From CAYSNP01 sp050945855 (GTDB lineage Bacteria > Bacillota > Clostridia > Christensenellales > DTU072), in the NCBI GenBank assembly GCA_050945855.1, contig JBMNTS010000004.1, positions 6,278 to 70,277 of the forward strand: a stretch of 64,000 nucleotides of DNA, in the 5' to 3' direction. A model generated the notes under the pieces. That model was not told the DNA's origin. It worked only from the letters and a program-made list of their open reading frames with translations, and did no database searches. Below are positions 34,862 to 42,137 of the stretch, piece by piece. The translations under genes were made by a program, and so were the position numbers. Numbering within the stretch: the first letter of the stretch is position 1; the number at the start of each line of letters is the position of its first letter.

Positions 34862-36089
34862 TTTTTTTGTTTCCGATTAATTTTTCTTTATAATCATTGA
34901 TTTTCATAGCCCTGACCTTGAGAGGCAAGCCAAACAGATTGATAAAGCCCGCGCTGTCCTTTTGGTCGTATACTTCGTCCTCGTCAAAGGTGGCTATATC
35001 TATATCGTGCAGGGAAAAGGGACTCTTTTTGCCCGCGGGTATAACGTTGCCCTTGTATAACTTTAGTTTAACGGTGCCCGTAACCGTGCTTTGCGTAGAG
35101 TCTACAAAAGCCTTTAGCGCATCCATCAGCGGAGTGTACCAATTGCCGTCGTAAGCCAGGTCCGCGAACTTTATACCGATCTCCTGCTTGTAGTGCAAGG
35201 TGTTGCGGTCAAGGCAGATTTCCTCCAGTTCGCTGTGCGCCTGCATAAGGATAGTGCCGCCGGGCGTCTCATAAACGCCTCTGGATTTCATACCCACAAG
35301 ACGGTTTTCCACCATGTCGGCAATGCCTATAGCGTGCTTTGCGCCCAATTTATTAAGATAATCCAGCAAGGCGACAGGCTCCAGTTTTTTGCCGTCCACC
35401 GCCACGGGGATACCCTTTTCAAAATCTATGGTGACGTATTCCGCAGTATCCGGAGCTTTTTCCGGAGAGTTGCATATCAGCAGCAAATCTTCGGGCTTTT
35501 CATTCCACGGGTCCTCCAATACGTGTCCTTCGTGAGAGAGGTGCAGCAGGTTGCGGTCCATGGAATAGGGACGCTTTTTGGTTACCGGGATAGGTATACC
35601 TTTGGACATGGCGTAATCTATCGCTTCGCTTCTGCTCTTAATCTTCCAAATGCGCCATGGAGCGATTATTTTGGTTTCGGGGCGCAAAGCCTTTATAGTC
35701 AACTCAAAACGCACCTGATCATTGCCCTTGCCCGTACATCCGTGCGCGATAGCGTCCGCGCCTTCCTCATTCGCCACCTCTACAAGCGCCTTGGCTATCA
35801 GCGGACGGGCAATAGAAGTGCCCAGCAAATATTTTTTCTCGTAAAGCGCGCCCGATTTAATCAAAGGATATACAAAGTCCGTAACAAATTCGGACTTCAA
35901 ATCCTTGATATATAATTTGGAAGCGCCTGATTTAATAGCCTTTTCGTTAAGGGGAGCCAACTCCTCTCCCTGACCCACGTCGGCTGCCATAGCTATTACT
36001 TCGCAATCGTAATTTTCTTTAAGCCATGGGATAATTATCGAGGTATCCAATCCGCCCGAATAGGCGAGTACTATTTTCATTTTTGCCAT
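34854..36089 (-). CDS. argG: Argininosuccinate synthase
   Basis: Joins citrulline and aspartate using ATP. The N-terminal PP-loop AYSGGLDTS (9-17) and the GCTGKGNDQVRFE motif are intact. The frame is open to 36131, but GGAG upstream and the family N-terminus support the ATG at 36089; 411 residues. First gene of argG-argH, with an ARG-box-like site in its promoter. Confidence 0.96.
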   Translation of the reverse strand: MAKMKIVLAYSGGLDTSIIIPWLKENYDCEVIAMAADVGQGEELAPLNEKAIKSGASKLYIKDLKSEFVTDFVYPLIKSGALYEKKYLLGTSIARPLIAKALVEVANEEGADAIAHGCTGKGNDQVRFELTIKALRPETKIIAPWRIWKIKSRSEAIDYAMSKGIPIPVTKKRPYSMDRNLLHLSHEGHVLEDPWNEKPEDLLLICNSPEKAPDTAEYVTIDFEKGIPVAVDGKKLEPVALLDYLNKLGAKHAIGIADMVENRLVGMKSRGVYETPGGTILMQAHSELEEICLDRNTLHYKQEIGIKFADLAYDGNWYTPLMDALKAFVDSTQSTVTGTVKLKLYKGNVIPAGKKSPFSLHDIDIATFDEDEVYDQKDSAGFINLFGLPLKVRAMKINDYKEKLIGNKKNG

Positions 36090-36122
36090 TATAGAAATCT
36101 CCGTTTTTTTAATGATAAGTTT

Positions 36123-36151
36123 ATTATACATAATTATGAATAAATATACAA
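36123..36151 (-). promoter_or_regulatory. Promoter of argGH with ARG-box-like operator
   Basis: Minus strand TTGTAT (36151-36146), 17-nt spacer, TATAAT (36128-36123). The spacer and -35 contain TATGAATAAATATACA (plus-strand 36135-36150), one mismatch from the ARG-box core TnTGAAT-W4-ATTCA. ArgR control is inferred; argR is at 59111. Confidence 0.7.
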
Positions 36152-36300
36152 CTAAATTTGATTAGTATTTATATTAAAAAAGAATAATCGGGGATAAAGC
36201 CCGCAAAAATCCGCAATCTGTCTAAAACGTCTTTTTTCTTTTACGCTGTTGCATTTTATTTATAATTATAGTATTATTAAGCTATATGAGGAGGTGCTGT

Positions 36301-37005
36301 ATGCCCAGAGGAATCAAAAAGGAAAGAAGGTACTTAAGAGGACGCATAGTTCCTTTCCTGACCTTGTGCAGTTCTGTTATTTTTATATTGTTTTATTTTG
36401 GCAATTTTATCGCGGGCGACAAGAGTATCACGGGGTTTAACGCCGCGTTGGGCTTTTTGGACTGGCCTGTGCTGAGCGGTTTTAATTTTTCTCAAAACGG
36501 CGCGTATTATCAGGAATTTTTCAGCGTAATGGACTTGAGTCTGAAGCCTTTTAGCTTTAATCAGCTTCTTACGGTTTCGGGAGTATATTTATTGCCGTTA
36601 GCTTCCGCTTTTGCCCTGATTAGCGCCGCGCTTAGCGTGATTTTCTCCGCTAAGAATCTGCTTTTTGCCAAAATGAGAATAAAGCTGGAAAAACTGACCT
36701 TAAATATGCTTATCGGCAGCGTGCTTGCGGTATTCTGTATACCCGCTCTTTTGCCCGGCCAATCATATTTTGAAGGATTTGGAGAATTCCTTGTGTTTAA
36801 ATCATCTCTCAGAGCGGGTGTTTTCGGACTGTTGGCTATTTTGCTTTCCGTACTTTTATTCATTCTTCCTTATTTTGTCCGCACAATATACCGCATTAAC
36901 TACAGAATTAACACCCTTGAGCAGGACAGTCTTGTCCGTGCCAGTGACAAGGTATCCTACAGAAAAAGAAAACGTTACGATAAAGGATACAAATCTATCA
37001 GATAA
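36301..37005 (+). CDS. Multi-pass membrane protein of unknown function
   Basis: 234 residues. A basic N-terminus (MPRGIKKERRYLRGR), about four hydrophobic helices (roughly 20-42, 85-112, 125-145 and 165-192), and a strongly basic C-terminal tail (RKRKRYDKGYKS). An ATG at 36286 lies before the Shine-Dalgarno GAGGAGG; the ATG at 36301 is correctly spaced. I do not recognise a family. It converges on the sigF operon, which makes a sporulation link possible but unproven. Confidence 0.75.
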   Translation: MPRGIKKERRYLRGRIVPFLTLCSSVIFILFYFGNFIAGDKSITGFNAALGFLDWPVLSGFNFSQNGAYYQEFFSVMDLSLKPFSFNQLLTVSGVYLLPLASAFALISAALSVIFSAKNLLFAKMRIKLEKLTLNMLIGSVLAVFCIPALLPGQSYFEGFGEFLVFKSSLRAGVFGLLAILLSVLLFILPYFVRTIYRINYRINTLEQDSLVRASDKVSYRKRKRYDKGYKSIR

Positions 37006-37026
37006 AACCTATACAATCACAAAAAT

Positions 37027-37052
37027 GACGGAGCGGGAGCGCTCCGTTTTTT
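37027..37052 (+). terminator. Intrinsic terminator between membrane gene and sigF
   Basis: ACGGAGCG/CGCTCCGT stem (37028-37035 with 37040-37047), 4-nt loop, T6 run on the plus strand. It abuts the sigF stop and may act weakly in that direction too. Confidence 0.85.
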
Positions 37053-37764
37053 ATTGCAGCAATTCCTTGCGAAGCAATTCTATAATCTTTCCCTCCAGTC
37101 TGGAGACCTGCACCTGACTTACGCCCAATTCCACGGCGATTTCGCTTTGCGTTTTGTCCCGGAAATATCTCAGCATAATTATCTTTTTGTCCCTCTCGTC
37201 CAGTTTGGAAATAAGGTCTTTCAACAGCATTTTGTCTATGGTGTCGTCCAGACTGCCCTTTGCGCTCAGGCGGTCTACCAGACTCAGTCCGTCGTCGTTT
37301 TCCTGATAAATGGAGATAGGGTAATGGCTGCTCTCCATAGTGATTACCACCTCTTCCTTTTCCATATTAAACGCTTGCGCTATCTCCTCCACAGTTGGCT
37401 CCTTTTTATATTCCTGCCTGTAATTTTCAATGAAAGTATTGAATTTCATTGACATGTTTTTCATGGAGCGGCTGACCTTAATCGCTCCGTCGTCGCGTAT
37501 AAAACGTTTGATTTCCCCCGCTATCATAGGTACCGCGTAAGTACTGAATTTCACATTGAAGGAAGTGTCAAAATTGTTGATGGCCTTAATCAAGCCCAGC
37601 GTTCCGAGCTGCATCAGGTCGTCATACTCCACCTGCTTGTTAGTGTATCTGCGCACTATGCTTTTGATAAGAGGGGTATTATGCTTTAAGATTTCCGCTT
37701 TAGCTTCGATTTCGCCGTTTTGCGCCTTTTCAATCAGCTTTAGTATATCTTCATTGCTTAACAA
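37051..37764 (-). CDS. sigF: Sporulation sigma factor SigF
   Basis: Forespore-specific sigma-70-family factor, the first compartment-specific sigma of sporulation. Region 2 (DDLMQLGTLGLIKAINNFD, FSTYAVPMIAGEIKRFIRDD), region 3 and region 4 (QSEIAVELGVSQVQVSRLE) are complete. 237 residues. Held inactive by SpoIIAB, encoded 7 nt upstream. The surrounding spoVA, spoIIIA and spoIVB genes belong to the regulon it starts. Confidence 0.96.
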   Translation of the reverse strand: MLSNEDILKLIEKAQNGEIEAKAEILKHNTPLIKSIVRRYTNKQVEYDDLMQLGTLGLIKAINNFDTSFNVKFSTYAVPMIAGEIKRFIRDDGAIKVSRSMKNMSMKFNTFIENYRQEYKKEPTVEEIAQAFNMEKEEVVITMESSHYPISIYQENDDGLSLVDRLSAKGSLDDTIDKMLLKDLISKLDERDKKIIMLRYFRDKTQSEIAVELGVSQVQVSRLEGKIIELLRKELLQ

Positions 37765-37771
37765 GCCCCAC

Positions 37772-38188
37772 CTAAGCCAGTTGCTTTTTCATCAATACCG
37801 TGGTACCCGCGAAAGGCTTGCTCAACACGTTGAGGCTGTCCATAAACGAGCGCATTATCGTAAAGCCCAGCCCGCTTCGCTCCTCTCTGGAGCTTGAAGT
37901 GTAAAAATCCTTTAGCGCCATTTCCACGTTTTCTATGCCGCATCCGCTGTCTTTTACAGTCAAGAACAGGGTATGGTCTATTATTTCGGCTTCGATAACG
38001 ACTTCGCCTTGGTTGCCTTTATACGCGTGGACAATAGCATTGGTGACCGCTTCGGATACCGCCGTTTTTATATCGCTTAAAATATCTATCGTAGGGTTTT
38101 CCGCGACGCAAAACGCGCCGACCACGCTGCGGGCAAAGCCTAAATTTTCTTCTATCGCCTTAAATGTTAAAGTCATTTTATTATCCAT
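37772..38188 (-). CDS. spoIIAB: Anti-sigma F factor / serine kinase SpoIIAB
   Basis: GHKL ATPase that binds SigF and phosphorylates SpoIIAA. N-box SEAVTNAIVHAY, G1 box DSGCGI and G2 box RSGLGFTIM are intact. 138 residues, as expected. Lies between spoIIAA and sigF as in Bacillus. Confidence 0.96.
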   Translation of the reverse strand: MDNKMTLTFKAIEENLGFARSVVGAFCVAENPTIDILSDIKTAVSEAVTNAIVHAYKGNQGEVVIEAEIIDHTLFLTVKDSGCGIENVEMALKDFYTSSSREERSGLGFTIMRSFMDSLNVLSKPFAGTTVLMKKQLA

Positions 38189-38199
38189 ATTGCCTCCGT

Positions 38200-38508
38200 T
38201 TACCCTACCTTGGGTATTATTGTGTAAATTCCGCTGACGCCCAATACTTTATCTATCTGGCGTGAAGGTTGCTCAATATAAATAGGCACGCCCCGTTCGC
38301 GCAATTGCTTATAGCGCGCAAGCAGCACCCCGATAAAGGTGCTGTCCACAAATTGCAGTCCGCTCATATTAAATATCACTTTCTTTAATGGTCTTGCGGT
38401 AAGCAGGCTGTTTAATCGGGCTTTTACCTCCGCCGATTTGCTTTGGTCTATCTCCCCGTAAAGGAAGATGTACAACTCTCCGTTTCTGTTTTTGCTGTCT
38501 ATCTGCAT
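38200..38508 (-). CDS. spoIIAA: Anti-sigma F factor antagonist SpoIIAA
   Basis: STAS-domain partner that frees SigF when unphosphorylated. 102 residues. The phosphorylation loop reads VDSTFIG (54-60) where Bacillus has MDSSGLG: the phosphoacceptor position aligned with Ser58 is Thr57, and the following Gly is Phe. GGAGG lies ahead of the ATG. First gene of the spoIIA operon; I could not fix a convincing sigma-H promoter upstream. Confidence 0.94.
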   Translation of the reverse strand: MQIDSKNRNGELYIFLYGEIDQSKSAEVKARLNSLLTARPLKKVIFNMSGLQFVDSTFIGVLLARYKQLRERGVPIYIEQPSRQIDKVLGVSGIYTIIPKVG

Positions 38509-38654
38509 AATGCCTCCGCATTAATTATAAAGGAGAAATCAATAAGTAAATTGCATGATTTTGCCTAAATTTAGTTTTAATTGCCAACTGCCTTTATAAG
38601 CAAAAAGGTAAAGAAAATAATTTTTTCCTTTTTAAAAATTGCCGGCAAAATCCG

Positions 38655-38683
38655 TTGACAAAATGTCCATTTTAATATATATT
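38655..38683 (+). promoter_or_regulatory. Promoter of the first tRNA cluster
   Basis: Perfect TTGACA (38655-38660), 17-nt spacer, TATATT (38678-38683). Start near 38690, 20 nt before tRNA-Pro. Confidence 0.8.
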
Positions 38684-38710
38684 AAGTAAAGTCACTTTAA
38701 GGTTTCCCAG

Positions 38711-38787
38711 CGGGGTGTGGCGCAGTTTGGTAGCGCACATGGTTTGGGACCATGGGGCCGGGAGTTCAAATCTCTTCACCCCGACCA
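38711..38787 (+). tRNA. tRNA-Pro (TGG)
   Basis: 77-nt cloverleaf with CGGGGTG/CACCCCG acceptor stem, anticodon loop TTTGGGA giving TGG, T-arm GTTCAAAT, and encoded CCA. Confidence 0.97.
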
Positions 38788-38805
38788 AAAAACCTGCCTT
38801 ATAGT

Positions 38806-38882
38806 GGGCCTTTAGCTCAGTTGGTCAGAGCGGCCGGCTCATAACCGGTTGGTCCGCGGTTCGAGTCCGTGAAGGCCCACCA
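38806..38882 (+). tRNA. tRNA with CAT anticodon (Ile2 or elongator Met)
   Basis: 77-nt cloverleaf, acceptor GGGCCTT/AAGGCCC, anticodon loop CTCATAA, encoded CCA. The GGCTCATAACC anticodon arm and the acceptor resemble Firmicute tRNA-Ile2, whose C34 becomes lysidine, but elongator Met cannot be excluded by eye. It is not initiator Met, since the anticodon stem lacks three G-C pairs. Confidence 0.9.
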
Positions 38883-38899
38883 AAAAACCTTATCTTTGC

Positions 38900-38976
38900 G
38901 GTCCGGTAGTTCAGCTGGTTAGAACGCTAGCCTGTCACGCTAGAGGTCGAGGGTTCGAGTCCCTTCCGGATCGCCA
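38900..38976 (+). tRNA. tRNA-Asp (GTC)
   Basis: 77 nt; acceptor GGTCCGG/CCGGATC, anticodon loop CTGTCAC giving GTC, discriminator G as expected for Asp, encoded CCA. Confidence 0.97.
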
Positions 38977-38981
38977 CTTAT

Positions 38982-39057
<76 letters not shown>

Positions 39058-39063
39058 TCACCT

Positions 39064-39088
39064 AAAAGGGCGAGACATCGCTTTTTTT
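39064..39088 (+). terminator. Intrinsic terminator of the first tRNA cluster
   Basis: AAAGGGCGA (39065-39073) pairs with TCGCTTTTT (39078-39086) using two G-T pairs; 4-nt loop; seven Ts. Confidence 0.65.
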
Positions 39089-39094
39089 AATTAA

Positions 39095-39132
39095 GGTGCA
39101 GGTACCGTATTGGGGTACCGCGACCTGCGACC
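39095..39132 (+). other. Strong GC-rich hairpin between two tRNA clusters
   Basis: GCAGGT (39098-39103) pairs with ACCTGC (39123-39128), reinforced by GGT/ACC outside (39095-39097 with 39130-39132). Two GGTACC palindromes inside (39101-39106, 39114-39119) allow an alternative stem. No T-run follows, so it is not a standard terminator. No gene is visible from 39058 to 39218. Confidence 0.5.
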
Positions 39133-39218
39133 GGCGTAATGTAGATAAGTTAAAAAACCGTTAAAACGTGTAAATTGCTTGCATTTAACGCATAATATAT
39201 GCTAATATATTTTGGCGC

Positions 39219-39294
39219 GCTGGTTTAGCTCAATAGGTAGAGCAGCTGATTTGTAATCAGCAGGTCGAAGGTTCAAGTCCTTTAACCAGCTCCA
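39219..39294 (+). tRNA. tRNA-Thr (TGT)
   Basis: 76 nt; acceptor GCTGGTT/AACCAGC, anticodon loop TTTGTAA giving TGT, encoded CCA. A promoter-like TTGCAT (39179) with TAATAT (39203) precedes it. Confidence 0.97.
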
Positions 39295-39296
39295 TA

Positions 39297-39382
<86 letters not shown>

Positions 39383-39387
39383 AATCA

Positions 39388-39419
39388 CAAAAGTGGTAAG
39401 AACAATCTTGCCACTTTTT
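39388..39419 (+). terminator. Intrinsic terminator after tRNA-Tyr
   Basis: AAAAGTGGTAAGA (39389-39401) pairs with TCTTGCCACTTTT (39406-39418) with one G-T pair; loop ACAA; T5. Confidence 0.85.
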
Positions 39420-39459
39420 ATTTGCCCCATTTTTGCTACATTAAATATTCTTATTATTA

Positions 39460-39487
39460 TTGACATTGGTAGCACTTGTGCTATAAT
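39460..39487 (+). promoter_or_regulatory. Consensus promoter of the acidic small protein gene
   Basis: Perfect TTGACA (39460-39465), 16-nt spacer, perfect TATAAT (39482-39487). Start about 39494, giving a leader near 78 nt. Confidence 0.75.
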
Positions 39488-39571
39488 CTAACCAGCAAAA
39501 TGTCCGCAAGAGATAACAAAGTTTATCTTTTTGGCATAGATATGATAAAAATATTATATGGAGCTATTTTT

Positions 39572-39772
39572 ATGGGATTTTTTGACGATATTGAGAAATT
39601 AACCAGCGACCCCAAAAACTTACTTGAACAAAGCCTAAGGTTAGGCTCATTTGTAGACCAAATGGCCTATGACGATGAAGACGAAAACGACTCAGAAGAT
39701 TATGGCGACAAAGACTATGATGACTTAGAAGATTACGACGACCTAGGCGAAGGCGACTTTGAAGATTATTAA
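39572..39772 (+). CDS. Acidic 66-residue protein of unknown function
   Basis: The frame is open from 39476, but GGAG 8 nt before the ATG at 39572 marks the start. The N-terminal half (MGFFDDIEKLTSDPKNLL) looks helical; the C-terminal 30 residues are almost entirely Asp, Glu, Tyr and Gly, with repeated DYDDLED-type units. Net charge is very negative. No membrane segment or known domain. It stands alone behind a near-perfect promoter, downstream of tRNA genes. It may be a DNA- or metal-mimic type acidic protein, but no function can be claimed. Confidence 0.65.
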   Translation: MGFFDDIEKLTSDPKNLLEQSLRLGSFVDQMAYDDEDENDSEDYGDKDYDDLEDYDDLGEGDFEDY

Positions 39773-39942
39773 GAGAAAGAAAACAGCACCATTGTTAATA
39801 TATGAAATAGAAGTTGTATTAGCACCATTAAGCGTGGCCGTAATCTATCTTAAAAGACTGTTTATTCAAGCATAAAAAAATGCAAAGTCTTTTAGGTAAC
39901 TCATTAATAAAGGATTAGGATAGCTTATAAATTATCTACAAA

Positions 39943-41229
39943 CTAAGAATTAATGCTGATAAACTCCTTAAAATTGCCTTCAATAATATCAAAGAAGTTT
40001 TCTGCAATTTCTGCATCTTTTGCGTTGCCTTTTATGGCTATGGTAAGGGTTGCCGCGCCGTCAAGGGTGGTGACGGCAAGCTGCATATACGGCTTGTATT
40101 TTACCGCGCCTGTAATAAAACCGTCCACAAGATGGGCGTCCTTAAAGGATAACAGCTTGGGATTGAGCACGCCTATGTTGCTCATGCCGATAAGCGGATT
40201 GGAATAGCCTTTGGAGATTGCGAATTCGGATAATTTATAAGGAAAAATGGTGTAGGCTAAATTTAGCAGCGGCAATGAGTAAAGCCCTATGTATTTATCC
40301 CTTTTGGATTTATTTACGGACTTGATTACATTAATCAACGTTTCATTTATGTTTCGTCCCTTGCAATTAACACCGCATTGCATAAAACCGGTATGGTTTG
40401 TCAGTCCCGTAGACAAGCCGCCGTCCGAAATATGCCGCCTGAGGTCCACCATGCAAGGGATAGTCAGGGAAGAATTGACATCAAATTTGCCGATATCGTA
40501 TAGTGCGCTTACATATACCGCCAAAAGCAAATCATTTGCGGTTGCGTCAAAGCCCTTTGCGATAAGCCGCGCTTTTTCAAATACTTCTTTGGCGATTTTC
40601 CGATTGCAAATCATATTTTTATCGGCTGCGTCAGGCGCGGTGAAGGGGAATTGCTTTTCGTCTTTAACCGCGCTGATGTTCTTATACAGCTTTTCCGCAA
40701 TTCTTTGTTCGCTCTTTGACAGACCGGTGTAAACCTTGTCATACGACCTGCTGCCCGTCTTGATTTCGATTTTGTTGATTCCGTTCGCAAGATTATTGTA
40801 GTTTGCGGCAAGCATAGCCAGAAAATACTTGAAATCACCGCCGTCAAAACACATGTGGTTGACAATCATGGAAAGGTGCGTTTTGCCCTCATGATAGAAA
40901 AGGGCAACCTTATATTGCACATTATTGTCGTAAGGAATGGTTTGAGTCAAAAAACTGTCCGCATCTTTGGCGATGTCGGCAGACTCTTTTACGGTCAGAA
41001 TATCCTCTATTGAATATGGCGCTTCTTCCCAATACGGATCAATGGGATGCTCCACAAATCTGGAGTGCAATATGGGCACAAGCTCGGTAAAGCCGATTAA
41101 TACCGTCTTTATAATGTCTTTGTCAAGTATGCCGTCATAAACGGTATAAGCGTGCACCATTCTGTCATAATAGTTGCGGAACATGAACTGCATTTTGTCC
41201 CAAAGCTCCGCCTTAATCTTTCTTGCCAT
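39943..41229 (-). CDS. Condensation-domain-like acyltransferase (HxxxDG)
   Basis: 428 residues with the fold signature of the CoA-dependent acyltransferase/condensation superfamily: HMCFDG (125-130) supplies the catalytic His and structural Asp, and a C-terminal region (about 345-400) matches the second half. Relatives include PapA-type acyltransferases and alcohol O-acetyltransferases. There are no carrier-protein or NRPS genes nearby, so it is a free-standing enzyme with unknown acyl donor and acceptor. It may form a small minus-strand unit with the membrane protein gene 25 nt upstream. Confidence 0.75.
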   Translation of the reverse strand: MARKIKAELWDKMQFMFRNYYDRMVHAYTVYDGILDKDIIKTVLIGFTELVPILHSRFVEHPIDPYWEEAPYSIEDILTVKESADIAKDADSFLTQTIPYDNNVQYKVALFYHEGKTHLSMIVNHMCFDGGDFKYFLAMLAANYNNLANGINKIEIKTGSRSYDKVYTGLSKSEQRIAEKLYKNISAVKDEKQFPFTAPDAADKNMICNRKIAKEVFEKARLIAKGFDATANDLLLAVYVSALYDIGKFDVNSSLTIPCMVDLRRHISDGGLSTGLTNHTGFMQCGVNCKGRNINETLINVIKSVNKSKRDKYIGLYSLPLLNLAYTIFPYKLSEFAISKGYSNPLIGMSNIGVLNPKLLSFKDAHLVDGFITGAVKYKPYMQLAVTTLDGAATLTIAIKGNAKDAEIAENFFDIIEGNFKEFISINS

Positions 41230-41254
41230 ATCTCACCTTGTTTTTTCAGAGGTT

Positions 41255-42094
41255 TTACCATTCTGTATAGTATTTTTCGTCAATTTCGTTAGGATTGGAT
41301 TTTTCTTGCCTTGCGCCTTTCACTTTGTTGACTGTGGCAAGCATTGTGCCCGCTATCGCTATGCCAAGCAAAATAAGCATCCATCCGGGGTGGGCAAAGG
41401 CGGGGTGCAGCACAACTATAATTACATATAGCATCGCATAAAAAAGGATAATATCGGCGGCGGCGGTGAGCCATTTCCCTTTGGATTTAAGCACCATGGA
41501 TATCACAAAATCAGCGACAGCCAAAAACGCAGGGAGGGAAATAAAGGACACATACCATTTTTCAATATTCTGTACATGCTTGTTTATCAACATAAAAACC
41601 AAAGACACAAACACCACCCAAAGCGATACTATGCCTAGCGCGCTTAAGCGGATATACAGTTTTTTGAGTTTAGCCTTATTATTGACCATAAAGAGTATCA
41701 GCAAGGTGGAAACCCAGGCAAAAATGCCGCCTAAAAGTATAATCCACGACCAATTCCAAATAGGTGGGCGGACTGCCAAGCCCAGAATGATATATACCAA
41801 CACGCAGGGCAGCAATATGGCAAGAGATATAATTGCAGCAACGGACTTCTTTTTTTTCAGCGTCTTTTCCCTCAACCTTTTTTCCTCGAACGAGGCAAGC
41901 AGCGCATCCATATCGCCCAACTTCTTTATTGTCAGGTCGTAGACAACTTCCTCATTGGCAACGCCTTTTATCTTAAGCTCTCGGGAATAATCCATTAACT
42001 CTTGCAAAAGCTGTTTTCTGTATTCCGCCGCCGCTTGTGTGGGTGGAATTTTTTGAAATTCCGACTGTAAAAACTGTTTTATTTTGTTTTCCAT
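41255..42094 (-). CDS. Membrane protein with N-terminal permease-prefix-like domain
   Basis: 279 residues. A soluble helical N-terminus (about 1-80) in the style of the 'permease prefix' or DUF1700 domains often found beside PadR-type regulators, then about six membrane helices in three pairs and a charged tail. No PadR gene is present here. The Shine-Dalgarno is weak. It lies between the acyltransferase and the large phosphoesterase, all minus strand, so a shared envelope or lipid-modifying job is possible; this is inference only. Confidence 0.65.
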   Translation of the reverse strand: MENKIKQFLQSEFQKIPPTQAAAEYRKQLLQELMDYSRELKIKGVANEEVVYDLTIKKLGDMDALLASFEEKRLREKTLKKKKSVAAIISLAILLPCVLVYIILGLAVRPPIWNWSWIILLGGIFAWVSTLLILFMVNNKAKLKKLYIRLSALGIVSLWVVFVSLVFMLINKHVQNIEKWYVSFISLPAFLAVADFVISMVLKSKGKWLTAAADIILFYAMLYVIIVVLHPAFAHPGWMLILLGIAIAGTMLATVNKVKGARQEKSNPNEIDEKYYTEW

Positions 42095-42137
42095 ATTGAC
42101 ACATCCGTTTTTGCCTGAAGCTAAAGGGCAATAATTG

